A DNA stretch of 64,000 nucleotides, taken from contig JANBPU010000006.1 in NCBI GenBank assembly GCA_027575805.1, forward strand, positions 72,004 to 136,003, in the 5' to 3' direction. The DNA is from Mycoemilia scoparia. Taxonomy: Eukaryota; Kickxellomycota; Kickxellomycetes; Kickxellales; Kickxellaceae. Below, piece after piece: positions 10,566 to 22,524 of this stretch (its first letter is position 1; each line of letters starts with the position of its first letter). Both the position numbers and the translations under genes were made by a program. The notes under the pieces were generated by a model that was not told the DNA's origin, searched no databases, and saw nothing but the letters and a program-made list of their open reading frames with translations.

Positions 10566-12999
10566 TCATTCGTCCCCTGAGCCAGACTCGTAATTTTCGT
10601 CATACTCTTCCTGGACATCACTTTCGCTCTCAGCAATAAAGTCTTCATCGACTATATCAGGTTTACATAGCATAGCGTTAGTGGAAATGCGTATTAGGAT
10701 AAGCAAGACAAGAAGTGCTGTATGTGTATATAGGAAAATGTAGACTTGCCGCTTGATTCGCTGTCGTCGCCACTACGAATCGAGCCTTTGATTGCCGATT
10801 CCTCATCGGAGCTGGCGTCCATGCCAACAAAGGTCTTTTTGCCCTGTAAATGCAAATTTTACAGTGCGATCAGACAACAATGTTCATAGCATTAATCATA
10901 TGGATCATAATTTTTGAAGGGTGCACGTTGATAGGGGCAATCACAGCTGAATGGATGTCCAGTTTTACTAGTAAACTTTCACCCTTCAAAAATAATCGCC
11001 CATATCGTAGGAAAGATTGTAGTGCGTTAGGCTTACCTCCTCATCGAGCTCGCTCATGACCTTGATGTCCTTGTCGCGCATATATCCAACCAGGTTTTCG
11101 TACTCTTCTCTGTTTACATTTGAGAATTGGATGTCCTGATGGCCAAACAAGTTGATCTTCAGGTCGAAGGTACGGGCACTAGTGGCAGACGAGCCCACCC
11201 TAAAAACATATACAATTACGCCATTGGTCGCTTTTTGTTGAAACCCAGGTTGATATAAAATACAGATGGTGCTACGCCTACCTAGAAAAGACTACGCTTC
11301 CGATCTCTGAAAGCGAGATATACTGGACGGGCTTGGGCACAAATATGATGCCCTTTTCCAGAGGGTATATAATACCTTCGTTGGCCTTGAGGGAGCATTT
11401 TATGCCCTGTGCGCCGTGGAACCTATTCAGATACAATATGTTGGATTGGTGTATTTGTACGGTTTAGTGCATGCCCATGTTACAGGTGTTGATGCTTACG
11501 TTCTGTAGCCAGAAGACTCAACGACCTTCTTGTCGACTAGGCCGGTGAACACATTCGATACTGTTAGGTAAAGCGGCTGGTCGTATCTCTTTTCGAGCTT
11601 TCCAGCGAAGGCTGCATGCGTTTCCTTGTCTAGGGCCAGCTCGATGTCGGCTTCCTCGTCGCGGACAAATTGGAAGACCAAGAATGGATATCTTGTTTGG
11701 CCTTGTCTGATAGGTGGGTTGAGCCCGACGATAAACATTGTGTGCATCCCGTCGGGTTTTGCAAGAAGGAAAAGCCGGGTAATGTTTTCGTACATAACCT
11801 TGTAATCGTATGTTTTTCCACGCAAGCGCAGGAACTCTGGGTACATGTCGATATCGTAGCGGCCTCTATTATTAATGTGAACAGGAATGCCATTAGAACA
11901 GACAGGGGTTTTAGCAGTTCTATCATATATGGTTTGGTGTGGATTCTAACCTGGGTGTGAGGCAGAGAACTTCCGAAAACAGAACAATGCTGTCTCCAGT
12001 GACCTTTCCGACATCGGCCTTGTCCTTGAGCGTTTCATAGAATATCTAATATAAGCAAAGCATGTGTTTTAATAGGAACGAAGCTGACTTTGCCACATAT
12101 CGTTTACTTTTGCGCTATACCCCTTTGCACTTACCGTGGCAGCATTGGCTTCCTCTTCACGCTCCTCGGCGCTGTCTTCACCATCGCTGGGCTTTTTGGT
12201 GGTAGTGGTGGTTCCAGGAACATAGAATCGGACCTCAACCATTTCATCAATGGCTTTCCTCTTTGTACCGGGGCGTGTGGGTTGCAACTCAATGCTGACC
12301 TCGTTTTTTCCAGCAAGATTTGTATTAGAGACCTGGTTCATTGGAATATCAAACATGGGCTTATTTTCAACTTTAAATGTCAAGTTCTGGCCTATATGTA
12401 TGGTCACAATTATATGAATAAGGACCTTTGGGGACGCAATGAATAAATAACGAGCATATTGTGTTTGATGTCTGGTATATGGGATTTACCTTCAAAGTCT
12501 GTTTTGCCCCAATTCCAACCCTTTAAGCTGACATCGCGATTCTCGAGGGTTATTCCCTTGTAAAATCTTTTGACAGCGTCTTTCATAGAATCATAGTCCT
12601 ATGTTGGTCATGGCTTCAGTGTTAAAATACATACAAGAATTCCTAGATCTAGATTTTAACTACCAAGTAATTGTATTTCAATCCCAAGTATCTTCTACTT
12701 ACATCCCGGTCAAAGCCATCAAGCTTGTGCAGTGTGCCATCTTTAAGCCATATGCGTATACCAAATCCTTTTGCAACGCGCTGCCACTGTATACGTCTTA
12801 TATCCGCACTCTGAATAGCAAGCATGCCCTTTTCGTCCGAGTATCCTGGTATCCCATAGCCCATGGCTGCCGCCATGTCTGCATCGCTGGCTGCTTTCCA
12901 CCCAATTCCAGACTTTCCAAGTCGGATTTGGCCACGCGCTACAATGTATGGAACGTCTGTGAGGAATATCTCGTTAAATTGCACTTTCGCGTCCGACAT
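10566..12999 (-). CDS. POB3: FACT histone chaperone complex subunit Pob3 (SSRP1-like)
   Basis: FACT handles H2A-H2B and nucleosomes during transcription and replication. Nine exons can be traced: 12703-12999, 12490-12598, 12135-12391, 11951-12045, 11500-11865, 11282-11422, 11037-11199, 10750-10843 and 10566-10651, giving about 535 aa. The N-terminus has the SSRP1 dimerisation start and KSGIGWKA. A middle SSRP1/PH-like part includes GRYDIDMYPEFLRLRGKTYDYK and the second PH module. The tail is highly acidic and ends in SGSGDE. There is no HMG box, as in fungal Pob3. The intron 10844-11036 contains a family A element. The last intron (10652-10749) appears to use a GC donor (G|gcaagt). The gene is divergent from TRM1. 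Confidence 0.95.
10898..11005. mobile_element. Family A MITE-like element, copy A5, inside a POB3 intron
   Basis: About 108 bp. The left end is atatggatcataatttttga (10898-10917), then agggtg. The right end is cacccttcaaaaataatcgc, then ccatat. The interior gataggggcaatcacagctg matches copy A4. It lies wholly within the 193 nt POB3 intron 10844-11036. Confidence 0.87.
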
Positions 13000-13526
13000 T
13001 TTATGTTCTCTGAAAGGTGTATAATGCTAGCTGGCTCGTTATTGAAACTAAAATAAAATGAGGAGGACAAAAAACATAAGCCGCTCGTTCCACATTTATT
13101 TATTTTTGCTTACTTTGTATTGGTGTATCTTTGGAGTTTTGCACAAACTATTTTTGTGGCCTTAAATTATCATCATCATCAACATCATCGTCATATCATC
13201 AACATTGATAGAGCCAGATTATAGCTGCCAGTAGCCCTGATCTCCAAACATACGCGATTAAAGCAAAGCTAGAAAATTATTATAGATTTTTGCTTGTGAT
13301 CAAATTTGATATTTCTGCAAGCGAGGATTTGAAGTAACAAAAATAGCTACTTCAGTTATTACTACTACTAATACTATTGCTACAGCAAAGTCTGGACATT
13401 TGATTGACAACTAGTACTTTCATGAACTTGCCCTTTTTTGTTTTTCATCAAAGATATAGCTTGCGTTATAGCAGAGGTTATATATTTTTGCATACTCGAA
13501 AATACAGATATTTTCATATTAGTACA
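13000..13526. promoter_or_regulatory. Divergent POB3 / TRM1 promoter region
   Basis: Just over 500 bp separate the two start codons. It contains a cat/atc-rich stretch (about 13170-13205) and AT-rich DNA. The last part (13404-13526) can be read in frame with TRM1 as an N-terminal leader. No specific factor site was recognised. Confidence 0.5.
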
Positions 13527-16056
13527 ATGGTTGAGGCGACAAAGGTGACCTATAACGAGGTCGACTACCAAAAGATTTCAGAGGGAAAGGCCAACATTCT
13601 CTTTCCAACCCAGAATGAAGTGTTTTACAATCCGGTCCAGCAATTCAACAGAGACATGTCGATTGCTGCTATCAAAACATGGCGCGATATCATGAAGGAG
13701 GAGGTTAAAGATCGTTGGGATAAGAAAAAGATCAGAAATACAAGTAAGACTATGTCAATATTCAGATGCAGTTTATGAGTATAGTATCGCGGTGCTATTC
13801 ATTTATTGCTTTATAAATTAACGCACACCTATTTCGCTGATCACTTCCGTGTATTCAAACCAACCGCCCCGCGCCAGACGCAACGATAGCTATGTATATA
13901 TATATATATATATAAAGAGTTCATTTTAGACCATATATTAATTCCATGCAATTCATTGGTATATTAGATGCCCGATCTAAATATAACTATCCTTGAAGCG
14001 CTGGCAGCATCTGGTCTAAGATCCATTCGCTACGCAAAGGAGATTGACGGGGTCAAAAAGATTATTGCAAACGACCTTGCAGATGATGCTGTTGAGTCGA
14101 TTCGTCGCAATGTGCACTACAATGAGCTCGACCCAAATCTTGTAGTCGCAAACAAGGGTGATGCAATGTAAGTACACGATGTTTTAATATAAAAATTATT
14201 ACTGCTGCAGATAAGTCCTAACTAACTGCTGATATAAAATAACATTATGTAATAATAGTTCTGTTCTATACCAGCACCGGGAACATGACGATCAGTTTGA
14301 TGTTGTTGACTTGGATCCCTATGGATCAGCAGTTCCATTTATTGATGGTGCCATTCAGGCTGTTAAAAATGGCGGTCTTATATGCGTTACATGCACAGAT
14401 CTGGCCATTCTTGCTTCAATGAACCACCCAGAGACTTGGTAAATTGAAAACATATATTTATGTATGCTTGGGTAGTAGTGTAGTAACTCGACATACACTA
14501 ACTCAAATACTCTGACTAATATATAGCTTTGCGAAATATGGAGGAAATCCCTTGAAATCCGAATTCTGCCATGAATTGGTAGGTTGACTGGTCTCTATCC
14601 CATAAATTCATATGGCTAGCTAAGCTGGATGAAACAATGTAACCCGTCCTTTTGTAAATAGGCCCTTCGTCTTGTGGTTAATTGCCTCCAAACATCGGCA
14701 GCTAGGTATAAGCGCATTGTGGTGCCAGTGCTTTCCTGCAGCATTGACTTCTATGTTAGACTTTTTGTACGTGTATACGAATCGCCCATAAAGGTTAAAT
14801 CAGTGGCCAGCAATACCGGAATAGTGTACCACTGTCCTTCATGCTACAGCTTTAAGACCCAGCCTCTTGGGATCTCAAAATCACTAGGTGGTGGAAAAAC
14901 CAAATATTCTGTCGCACAAGGTCCGAATTGCGATCCAAGGTGCGAAAACTGTGGATCTCATACTCATGTAAGTACATTTAATACACATCCTTAAGAATTG
15001 ACATTGCATTATTACCATTATCATCATCATCGACACCGCGTGTTTTATAAAGCTATTCGAAAGCAAGACTATTAAATATAATATTGTTGCTGTGTTTACA
15101 TTTGTGCTAACAGATTGGAGGGCCTTGTTGGATCGGTCCTCTCCACGACAAGACTTTTGTTGAAAGGATGTATAATCATGTTTCTGAGTCCAAGGAATTA
15201 TACAAAACACAGCCCAGAATGCAAGGAATGCTTAAAGTTATCCATGAGGTATGCCGCATATTTATATATGAATATCCGTGTTTGAAGTCTTCGTTAAAAC
15301 CAAAAAAACACTATAAAACAATGTATATACACAATGGTCATTATAGGAATTGGACATACCGTTCCATTATTCAATTTCTTCAATCTGCTCGGCTGCAAGA
15401 GCAACAAATCCTACATTATTGGAGTTCAGGTATGTACCATATATCTTTATTTTATCAGCTGGCATGGATTTAACAGCATAGAAGGTACTTACATGAGCAT
15501 TGCCTTTTGCAGTTCCGCCATTTTGAATGCAGGATATAAAGTCTCTGGCGCCCACTCGTGCTCAGGAACCATAAAAACCGATGCGCCACAGTCGGTAGTT
15601 TGGGATATTGTCCGCGCATGGGTTGAAAAATGTGGTAGATCCAAGAAGATTCAAGAAAACACACCGGCAGCACGAATTCTTGCGCACGAAATAAAGCAAG
15701 TATTTGAGAATTCATGCAAGGTATGATGTTCTGAGCAATGGATAGCTGACTCTTGATTGTGCATGTATGGCCAATTATAAATATAGGACCAAAGTTGATT
15801 TCACTCTTCATCCAGATGCCAACCCTGAATCCAGAAAAATCAAGCTGGTTAGGTTCCAGCAAAACCCCGAAAAATTCTGGGGTCCAAAGGCTCGTCATAG
15901 GGCTGCACCAAAGCGTTCAAGGTATGCAAGCTAATGCCTTGTCTTGTCATCAGGCTTATATAACACTACTCTATCACGATTGGACAGTAATACAAAATTG
16001 GTGTTTATTTGCATAGAAGTGAATCGGATGGTCCAGAGAAAAAGCAAAAACAGTGA
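13527..16056 (+). CDS. TRM1: tRNA (guanine26-N2/N2)-dimethyltransferase Trm1
   Basis: Methylates G26 of many tRNAs using S-adenosylmethionine. Recognisable blocks in order are [37 protein letters not shown] (SAM site), [41 protein letters not shown], a CPSC/CENC metal-binding pair, GPLH, and a C-terminal [12 protein letters not shown] block. At least nine exons are joined by short introns. The last exon begins after an intron ending tttgcatag at 16017, and the stop is 16054-16056. The join between exon 1 (donor about 13744) and the exon at 13968 is not in phase as drawn, so a small exon or another splice site is needed. An in-frame ATG at 13404 adds 41 residues (see findings). It lies head-to-tail with ELF1. 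Confidence 0.94.
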
Positions 16057-16201
16057 TAGTGATCATAGCCAGCTAGCTTATGCTAGGCAAAATAGGCTTT
16101 AAAACCATTCCCCATAATAGAACACAAAATGGATTTATCCTAAATATTATAAATATAAGCATTGACCAAAGTAAATGATATAGTATATTGATTTAACAAG
16201 C

Positions 16202-16759
16202 ATGGGAAAACGAAAGAGTGCCAAGAAAGTAGTAACAAGAAAGAAGCAGAAGCTGGACGAACAATTTGACTGTTTATTTTGTAATCATGAGCAGAGTATC
16301 AAAGTGACAATGTAAGAATAGCTATAGACAGACTATAGGGATATAAAAGTTGTGGTGGAGGTTGACTGCAGGGTGTATTTGAAATTGTAGAAAAAAAAAC
16401 ATTAAAGTGGCCACTTTGGCGTGTTCAAAATGTGATACGCAGTACGAGACCAAAACAAACCGTAAGTGCAATTGGATATTATAGTAGACCATGGTCTGGG
16501 AGAAATGAGTTCTAACAAATGATCCAAAAACTCGTTTATTTTTTCTTTAGCTCTCACCGAACCAATCGATGTGTATAGCGAATGGATAGATGCTTGTGAG
16601 AAAGCCAAAAATATACGAGAACAGGACAAGGCCACAGACACGCAGCCCCGTCATGAGATCAGCGACCCAGAAGAGCCAGAGGTCAGGGTTGACAAAAATG
16701 GCGTGCCATTAGATTTAGATGAATCCGACCTTGAAGATCTCGAGGCAGAGCTTTTTTAG
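16202..16759 (+). CDS. ELF1: Transcription elongation factor 1 (Elf1/ELOF1)
   Basis: Small zinc protein that travels with elongating RNA polymerase II. Exons are 16202-16311, 16391-16461 and 16551-16759, giving 129 aa. The basic start MGKRKSAKK is followed by FDCLFCNHE and, after splicing, TLACSKCDTQYETKTN, which together form the CX2C...CX2C zinc ribbon. The family signature LTEPIDVYSEWIDACE comes next. An acidic tail (DLDESDLEDLEAELF) extends it beyond the roughly 83 aa metazoan form, as in yeast. It starts only about 145 bp after the TRM1 stop in the same direction. Confidence 0.95.
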
Positions 16760-18167
16760 TATATGTGATAGCGCCTGGATTTTACCTGGATGCAATCAGT
16801 GTCTCTTTATAGCATAACGCATTAAAATTTTATTATACTATACTGTTAAAAAGCATAAGGAACCTAGTTGTAAACAGAATTAATGAGGTGTGGCCAAAGA
16901 GTTAGGCACTTGTCTAAAAGAGCTATGTACAGTGGGTTTAGATGGTCAATTGGTTATCAGTCAGCGTGAGTCAAAGGGAGTATGGCGGCACCGCTTTCTT
17001 TGATTTAGTGGGAGAATATAGTTTTTACCACTTTATTTGGAAGGAAAGTAGCCAAAGAGGTTGGTACAAGGACTTTTGAAAGCTTAGAAAGTGTGGAAGC
17101 TCAGCTCCCTAAAACCGAATTTGATAGCAACAACAACAGCGAGTGGTGTTGGGACATTTGAGAAATGATGCGCGACTTCGATTTGCGTTATTTATAGACC
17201 ACTTGTTTATAATAATAAGCTTATTACAGAGACTGCATGTCATTGTAAGGATGAAATCATGAGCGTGTGTGTGTGTGTGTGGGGAAGAGCAAAAAGATTG
17301 GCTAGACATTAATCTGTGAGAGATAACAACATCAGCCAAAAGGTTGGCAACCCCAATGGGGTGGGGTATTTGAGTCTATTTACAGTTTACACGTAGGCTA
17401 TGCAATGGAGAATAGGACTCATCCGACAACAAGTAGGTGGGAACTGAATATCAGAATGGTCAAAGGGGCAAAGGCAAGTAGAAGACACTGCTGGCGTGCT
17501 TTCAGACTTAGCTGGCCCACAGTCCAAAAGCTGGGTCTACTGCCAAACGTTTAGCGTACAAGACAGGAACCATTGTGGAGGTCACAAGGAGCCAGGGCAC
17601 ACAAAGCGATGGGGCCAGAAAGTGGCAATATTCTCATTTAGATTGGTTGACTGGCAGTTGGTCTTTCAACAGCCCAACACAGTATTATTAACCACAGCTT
17701 CCATTAACACGCTGCTTAGGGTTGCACCATCTCACCTGGCCGTCGTCGTCGCCTCCTCTTTGCCACTGCTGTGATTTTGTTATGCAGTAGTACATGGCCT
17801 ACTTGTTCATCTTTCCTAAAGCGTACACAGACAGTTTGGGGACACGCGCTTTGCTCTTTTTTCTTTGGCTCCCTCCTTTCTCCATCTTTGTGGCTCGTTT
17901 TCAACTTTTAAACCATCTATACTACAACTCTCTGTGTTTTCCTGGCTTAGTTTCTCCCTTTTTTCGTTTTCTCATCTTTTCAATTCGATACGTTCATTAC
18001 CCCCATTTGACATCATAATTCGCGGTTTTATTTGTATTCTGCGTTACACGCCGATAGTTTAACAATTTAATTCGACAGGACCAATTAATAGGTGGTTAAT
18101 TTGTCCAACCCATTGCAAGCATTTCCGCGTAAACCCAATACGGCAGGAAGTAGAGACTGCAGTATTA
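16760..18167. promoter_or_regulatory. Long upstream region of the kelch protein gene
   Basis: About 1.4 kb with no recognisable protein. There is a (GT)n microsatellite at 17265-17280, and pyrimidine-rich sequence at about 17790-18000 probably marks the promoter and leader of the polarity gene. Short ORFs (plus 17496-17774, minus 17109-17339) show no domain. Confidence 0.5.
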
Positions 18168-21100
18168 ATGATGCCGCGCTTATTCGGAAAACGCAAGCAA
18201 AACAACCAGCAGCAAAAGGCCCCTGTTAGCCAAGCTGTTGGGCCAGAAAACCCCCCAAGTGAGGGTGGAAACGCTTTTACAAAGCTTGTAAGACCGACTT
18301 CTTCCAGAATACAGTCCAAACCCCAGAGTCAAAGTACCACACAGACCCAGCAGCTTAGCTCTGCAAGATCCTTAGACAACCTCAAATATGGGTCTTCAGA
18401 GATGGCCAGCCAAGGGAGATACTATAACCAGCCCCCACTTCCGGGGCAATATGGAGGTGAACAAAAGGAAAATATACAGTCTGGATACCATCACGAAGAA
18501 CAGCCAGCTACACCTTCAGCATATTCCCAACCACCACTAAGCGCCCGTTCGGTCAGTTCATCCAGCCAAGGAAATTCACTTTGGAGCGACCATAGCATCA
18601 CAGAAAACAACCCCTTCCCCCGGAGGGGGTTTTCTGCAGCATACCATTCAACAGGCCTCTTTTGGTTTGGCGGTAAAGCTAATGGCAGTCTATCAAACGA
18701 GCTTCTAACATTAGATTCTGGTAAGCAATAGCCATCAACTGTTTATATTGAATAGTCGTGTATCTGGGATCATATTTGAACCTCAATTAATTCTTGCTTA
18801 ATATTTTGTGTTTTTTGTCTTTTCAGAAACCTTTGGTGTGAAAGCAATTATGTCAAAGGGAGAGGTCCCATCCCCGCGTGAGGGGCATTCGGGCGCATTT
18901 ATAGGTCGCACCTTGTTTGTATTTGGCGGCGAGCTAGAAGACGGCCGGTGTGACGAAAATCTGTATGCTTACAACATTGCGAACCAGACTTGGTATAAGG
19001 TCCCAATAGCGAGTAACATACCAGTGGGGCGCAAGGGGCACACTGTAGTATCATATAGTTCTGCAATCTTTGTATTTGGCGGCACTTTCAATGGCCACTA
19101 TTTACAGGATTTAATCGCATTCGATGTGCGCGTTGCAACAAAGTCAAGCCCTGCCTGGACATACATAAGCCCTATAGGGCCATTGCCACCAGGGAGAGCT
19201 GGCCACTCTTGCAATATTTTTGACCAGAATATATACATATTCGGTGGCACCGATTCCAAGACATGCTTCAATGATTTGTGGTCATTCTCGCTGGTCGATA
19301 GAGTATGGTCTCAAATTAAACCCCTTGGAGCAACACCGCCCGCCAGATATGGCCATGCCTCAGCTATTGCTGACGGCTGCATATATATAATGGGTGGACG
19401 GACATTAAAGGGAGAGCCTCTGAATGACTTTTTTGTATATAAAATATCCTGTAAGTTTCAAGCACATTGATATATATTCCCGAGCATTATAGCCTTGTTT
19501 CTAACTTTTATGAATTGTTTATGTAGCACAACGCTGGTACACATTTCCTACCGAGTCATCGCAGTGGCCCTCATGCATCGATCCGGTGTTTTCGGTTGTC
19601 GATAGCAAGCTATTCCTTTATAGCGGAAATCCGGGCAGTCGTGACAATGTTGGTACCATACATATCCTTGATACCGCCAAGATTAAGATAATGCGTGATA
19701 ACGAGCCTAGTAGCCAAAAAAACAACCCATTGAGAACCTCTGCTTCTTTCTCGGAGTTGCGCAGTACAAAAAAGCAGTCACATAACGAAAATGCCACATT
19801 GACATACCAGCAAAACGATGCCTTAAAAACTATGGAAAAGTCAACTAGTCTGCCGGTGTCTACAGCGGGCCCTCAAGACAAGGTGGCTTACGAGAGACAT
19901 ATGATAAATGGAATTCAAACACCAGAGGGGTCGGAGGAGAATCTTCCCAACAGCAAAAAGGGGCTTGATTCTGCCGCAGAAACAAGTGGTACTAACCAGC
20001 CTAGAATACCTTCTGGAAGTACTCAGAATGGCTACTACAATCGCCAAAGCCAACGCCGTTCAATAATGCTTAGCCAAGGTTTTCCGGTTTCAGCAAATGG
20101 GCAGTCCCAAAATCAAACCCAGGTATCACCCCCTAGTTCGCTCAACAGCAGCTCTCGCTCAATTGGCACAAAGGCTGATAGCGGTCCAGATAATCTACTT
20201 ACCATTGCTCTGAGAAATCGTTCATCCATTCATCAGACCCCTTCCTCTGACACTGTAGATGGGGATATCAATAATCCTTCTGATAAAAGAGACAATCAAG
20301 ATAGTTCTCAAGGAAAGAATTCTCAAGAGAGCCAACTGGCACCATCATTACCATATACTAATCTTAATGACGGGTACTTTGAAAGAGATGATGAGCAGAT
20401 TCAAAAAGCATGGAAAATATTAGAATCAAAGATTTCTTCCGGAGATTCGCCAGACATGACAGTAACTTCTCCATCAAATACCGAAAAGCAATCTATTAAT
20501 ATATCTGATGCCCTTATACCCATTTTGGTGAAAATGAGGGCCGAGCTTACTGAAACGAAGCAACAACTCAAAAATGTGTCTAGTGTAGCTATTGAGAAAA
20601 TCAATGAGGCAGAGAAATCTCGCCTTGTTGCAGTCCAAGAAGCAATATATTTAAAGGCAAAAGCAAAAGCACTATCGCAGAAAAACCCGGGTGTTTTGAA
20701 CAAGATCAGTACCAAAAGAATCGCGCATATTGAGGGTGAGCTAGTGACAGCCATAAGCGAAAAAGAAAAGTTGAGTCAGGAGCTCAGCAATGCCAATTCC
20801 TGCACAAAACAGCTCAAAGATGATATTGAGAGTTACAAGCATGAGCTCTACGACACTCAACAACAGCTTAAAGAGATGGAAGAGATGTATAATCATTCGA
20901 GTGAAAACAGATTTTCTAGCTCTTCGGATGGTAACAGTGCCCAGCTTAATGCTCAATTGGTTGAAAAAGACCAGAAAATCGCCAAGCTTAATGAAATTAT
21001 CAGCATTATTAAGTCTACTGAGGCAGAGCAAAACACTACCATCGAATCTCTCATTTCTGCCTCAAAGACCACTAACCAACGCGCTGAACGCCTTCAGAAT

Positions 21101-22042
21101 TCTTTGACAGAGACCCTTGAGGAGCTTAAGGAGGCAAGGAGCAAGATTTCCGCTCTGGAGTCTACTCTCAAAAACCAGGAAGACGAGATCATAGCTGAAA
21201 GAAAGCGTGGAGATCACTTTGAACGGCTATTCAAGGACTGCGACGCTGAAGTTAAGGCGCTAAGGTCAGTTGTTGCCATACAAGAAAGATCTGAGGCAAG
21301 AGATAGGCAGCTAGCATCACTGCAAGATTCTGGCAAATCCAACTCCCAAGAGAGTACATTGAATTCTGGCCTTAACCCACTGTCAATTTCGCAAGACTCT
21401 GACTCGCGCCCAGGCAGCTCTCTATCATTCTCCGGTTCAGTCACTAGCAACTCCACTGTCAACAAGGATTTGCACAAAGCATACCTTGAGGCACAAAAGC
21501 AACGCGTCGAACTTCGTGGTAAGCTTTTGTCCACAAGGCAAGCCCTTCGTGAACAGACCGAGGCACACAGACAAACCCAGAATCGCCTTAGTGACCGTGA
21601 AAGACAAGTTAGGCAAATGTATAGCCAGTTTGATGCCATCTCCCACAAAATCACTGAGGCAGTATCCAAGTCCTCGACCACAAACCTCAAGATCGACAAT
21701 CCACCATCTGCTGGGAACCTTTTTGAAGGTATCGATCTGAGCCATGTAGAGTTGGATGTTCAGTCATTATTGTCTATAATCCGCGGTCCATTGATCTCAC
21801 CTTCGTCTTCAGGACTCCCACCGTTAGTTGATGAGAACCTTCGGCCCGCGTCCCGTGACTCAAATTCAACTACATCTTCCAATGACCTGTCTAGGTATCA
21901 TGATGTTCCCAAGGTCACCTCTTGGAACTACCGGCATTCTGCTCAAAACACAGTTCCTACTGGCATGCGGGACAACATGTCCACAAGAGAACCTTTGAGA
22001 CCCTTGTCTGATAGGCTCGAACAGGCAAGCACATCTTCTTAG
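18168..22042 (+). CDS. Kelch-repeat and coiled-coil cell-polarity protein (Tea1/Kel1-like)
   Basis: Exons 18168-18720, 18827-19450 and 19527-22042 give about 1230 aa. A basic, Gln/Ser-rich N-terminus leads into kelch blades from about residue 155 to 420, each with GG doublets and W/Y pairs: LFVFGGELEDGRC, IFVFGGTFNGHY, IYIFGGTDSKTC, IYIMGGRTLKGE. A long disordered Ser/Gln segment follows, then heptad-rich coiled coil (about 717-985 and 1037-1104). This order matches the Tea1/Tea3/Kel1 proteins that mark growth sites at cell tips, Tea1 arriving on microtubule plus ends. The start could also be ATG 18171. The domain call is firm; the Tea1 versus Kel role is inference from architecture. Confidence 0.88.
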
Positions 22043-22297
22043 TCATCGCATCTGTTGTTATTGGCATTTTGTGATTCATGTGGTATTTCTTCCAGTACTA
22101 TTTAAACTCACTCCTCATCTGCTATAGCCCTCTTATATATACTTCTGCATATTTTTATTCTGTTACAACTATATCTTATCTTGAACTTTTTACTATATCA
22201 TTTTTTTGTAAGTTTACCTTTTTAAAAGAAAATAAACTCATCCCATCTCAACATACCCCTTCTCTTTATCTATGAACATTCCGTGTTGGTATTCCAA

Positions 22298-22420
22298 ATA
22301 TGGTTAGTTACTTTTGAAGGGCTAAATTCATATTATCAATGAAAATATAAGCTTGGCCAGCCTGTGAGATGAAACTGGCCTACTAGTAAAATTTGGTTCT
22401 TCAAAAATAACCACTCATAT
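22298..22420. mobile_element. Family A MITE-like element, copy A6
   Basis: About 123 bp between the kelch gene and UTP21. The left end is atatggttagttacttttga (22298-22317), then agggcta. The right end is ggttcttcaaaaataaccac, then tcatat. The interior differs from A3-A5 and holds its own small hairpin (ttggccag...ctggcc). Confidence 0.82.
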
Positions 22421-22524
22421 GGGTAATAGTTTTTCATGGATAAATAATATGGTGGCCTTTTAGAAATAGACCTCTTTATTTGTTAATGGATAACAAAGAA
22501 TTAAAAGAAATTTAACTAATTTTT

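Noticed and set aside
13880..13915. (TA)n run inside a TRM1 intron as a possible functional element
   Set aside because: Simple low-complexity sequence; similar TA runs occur elsewhere (for example near 4970) without any associated feature.
17496..17774. Plus-strand ORF of 92 codons upstream of the kelch gene
   Set aside because: No domain, no splice partners and biased composition; it lies in promoter-like sequence.
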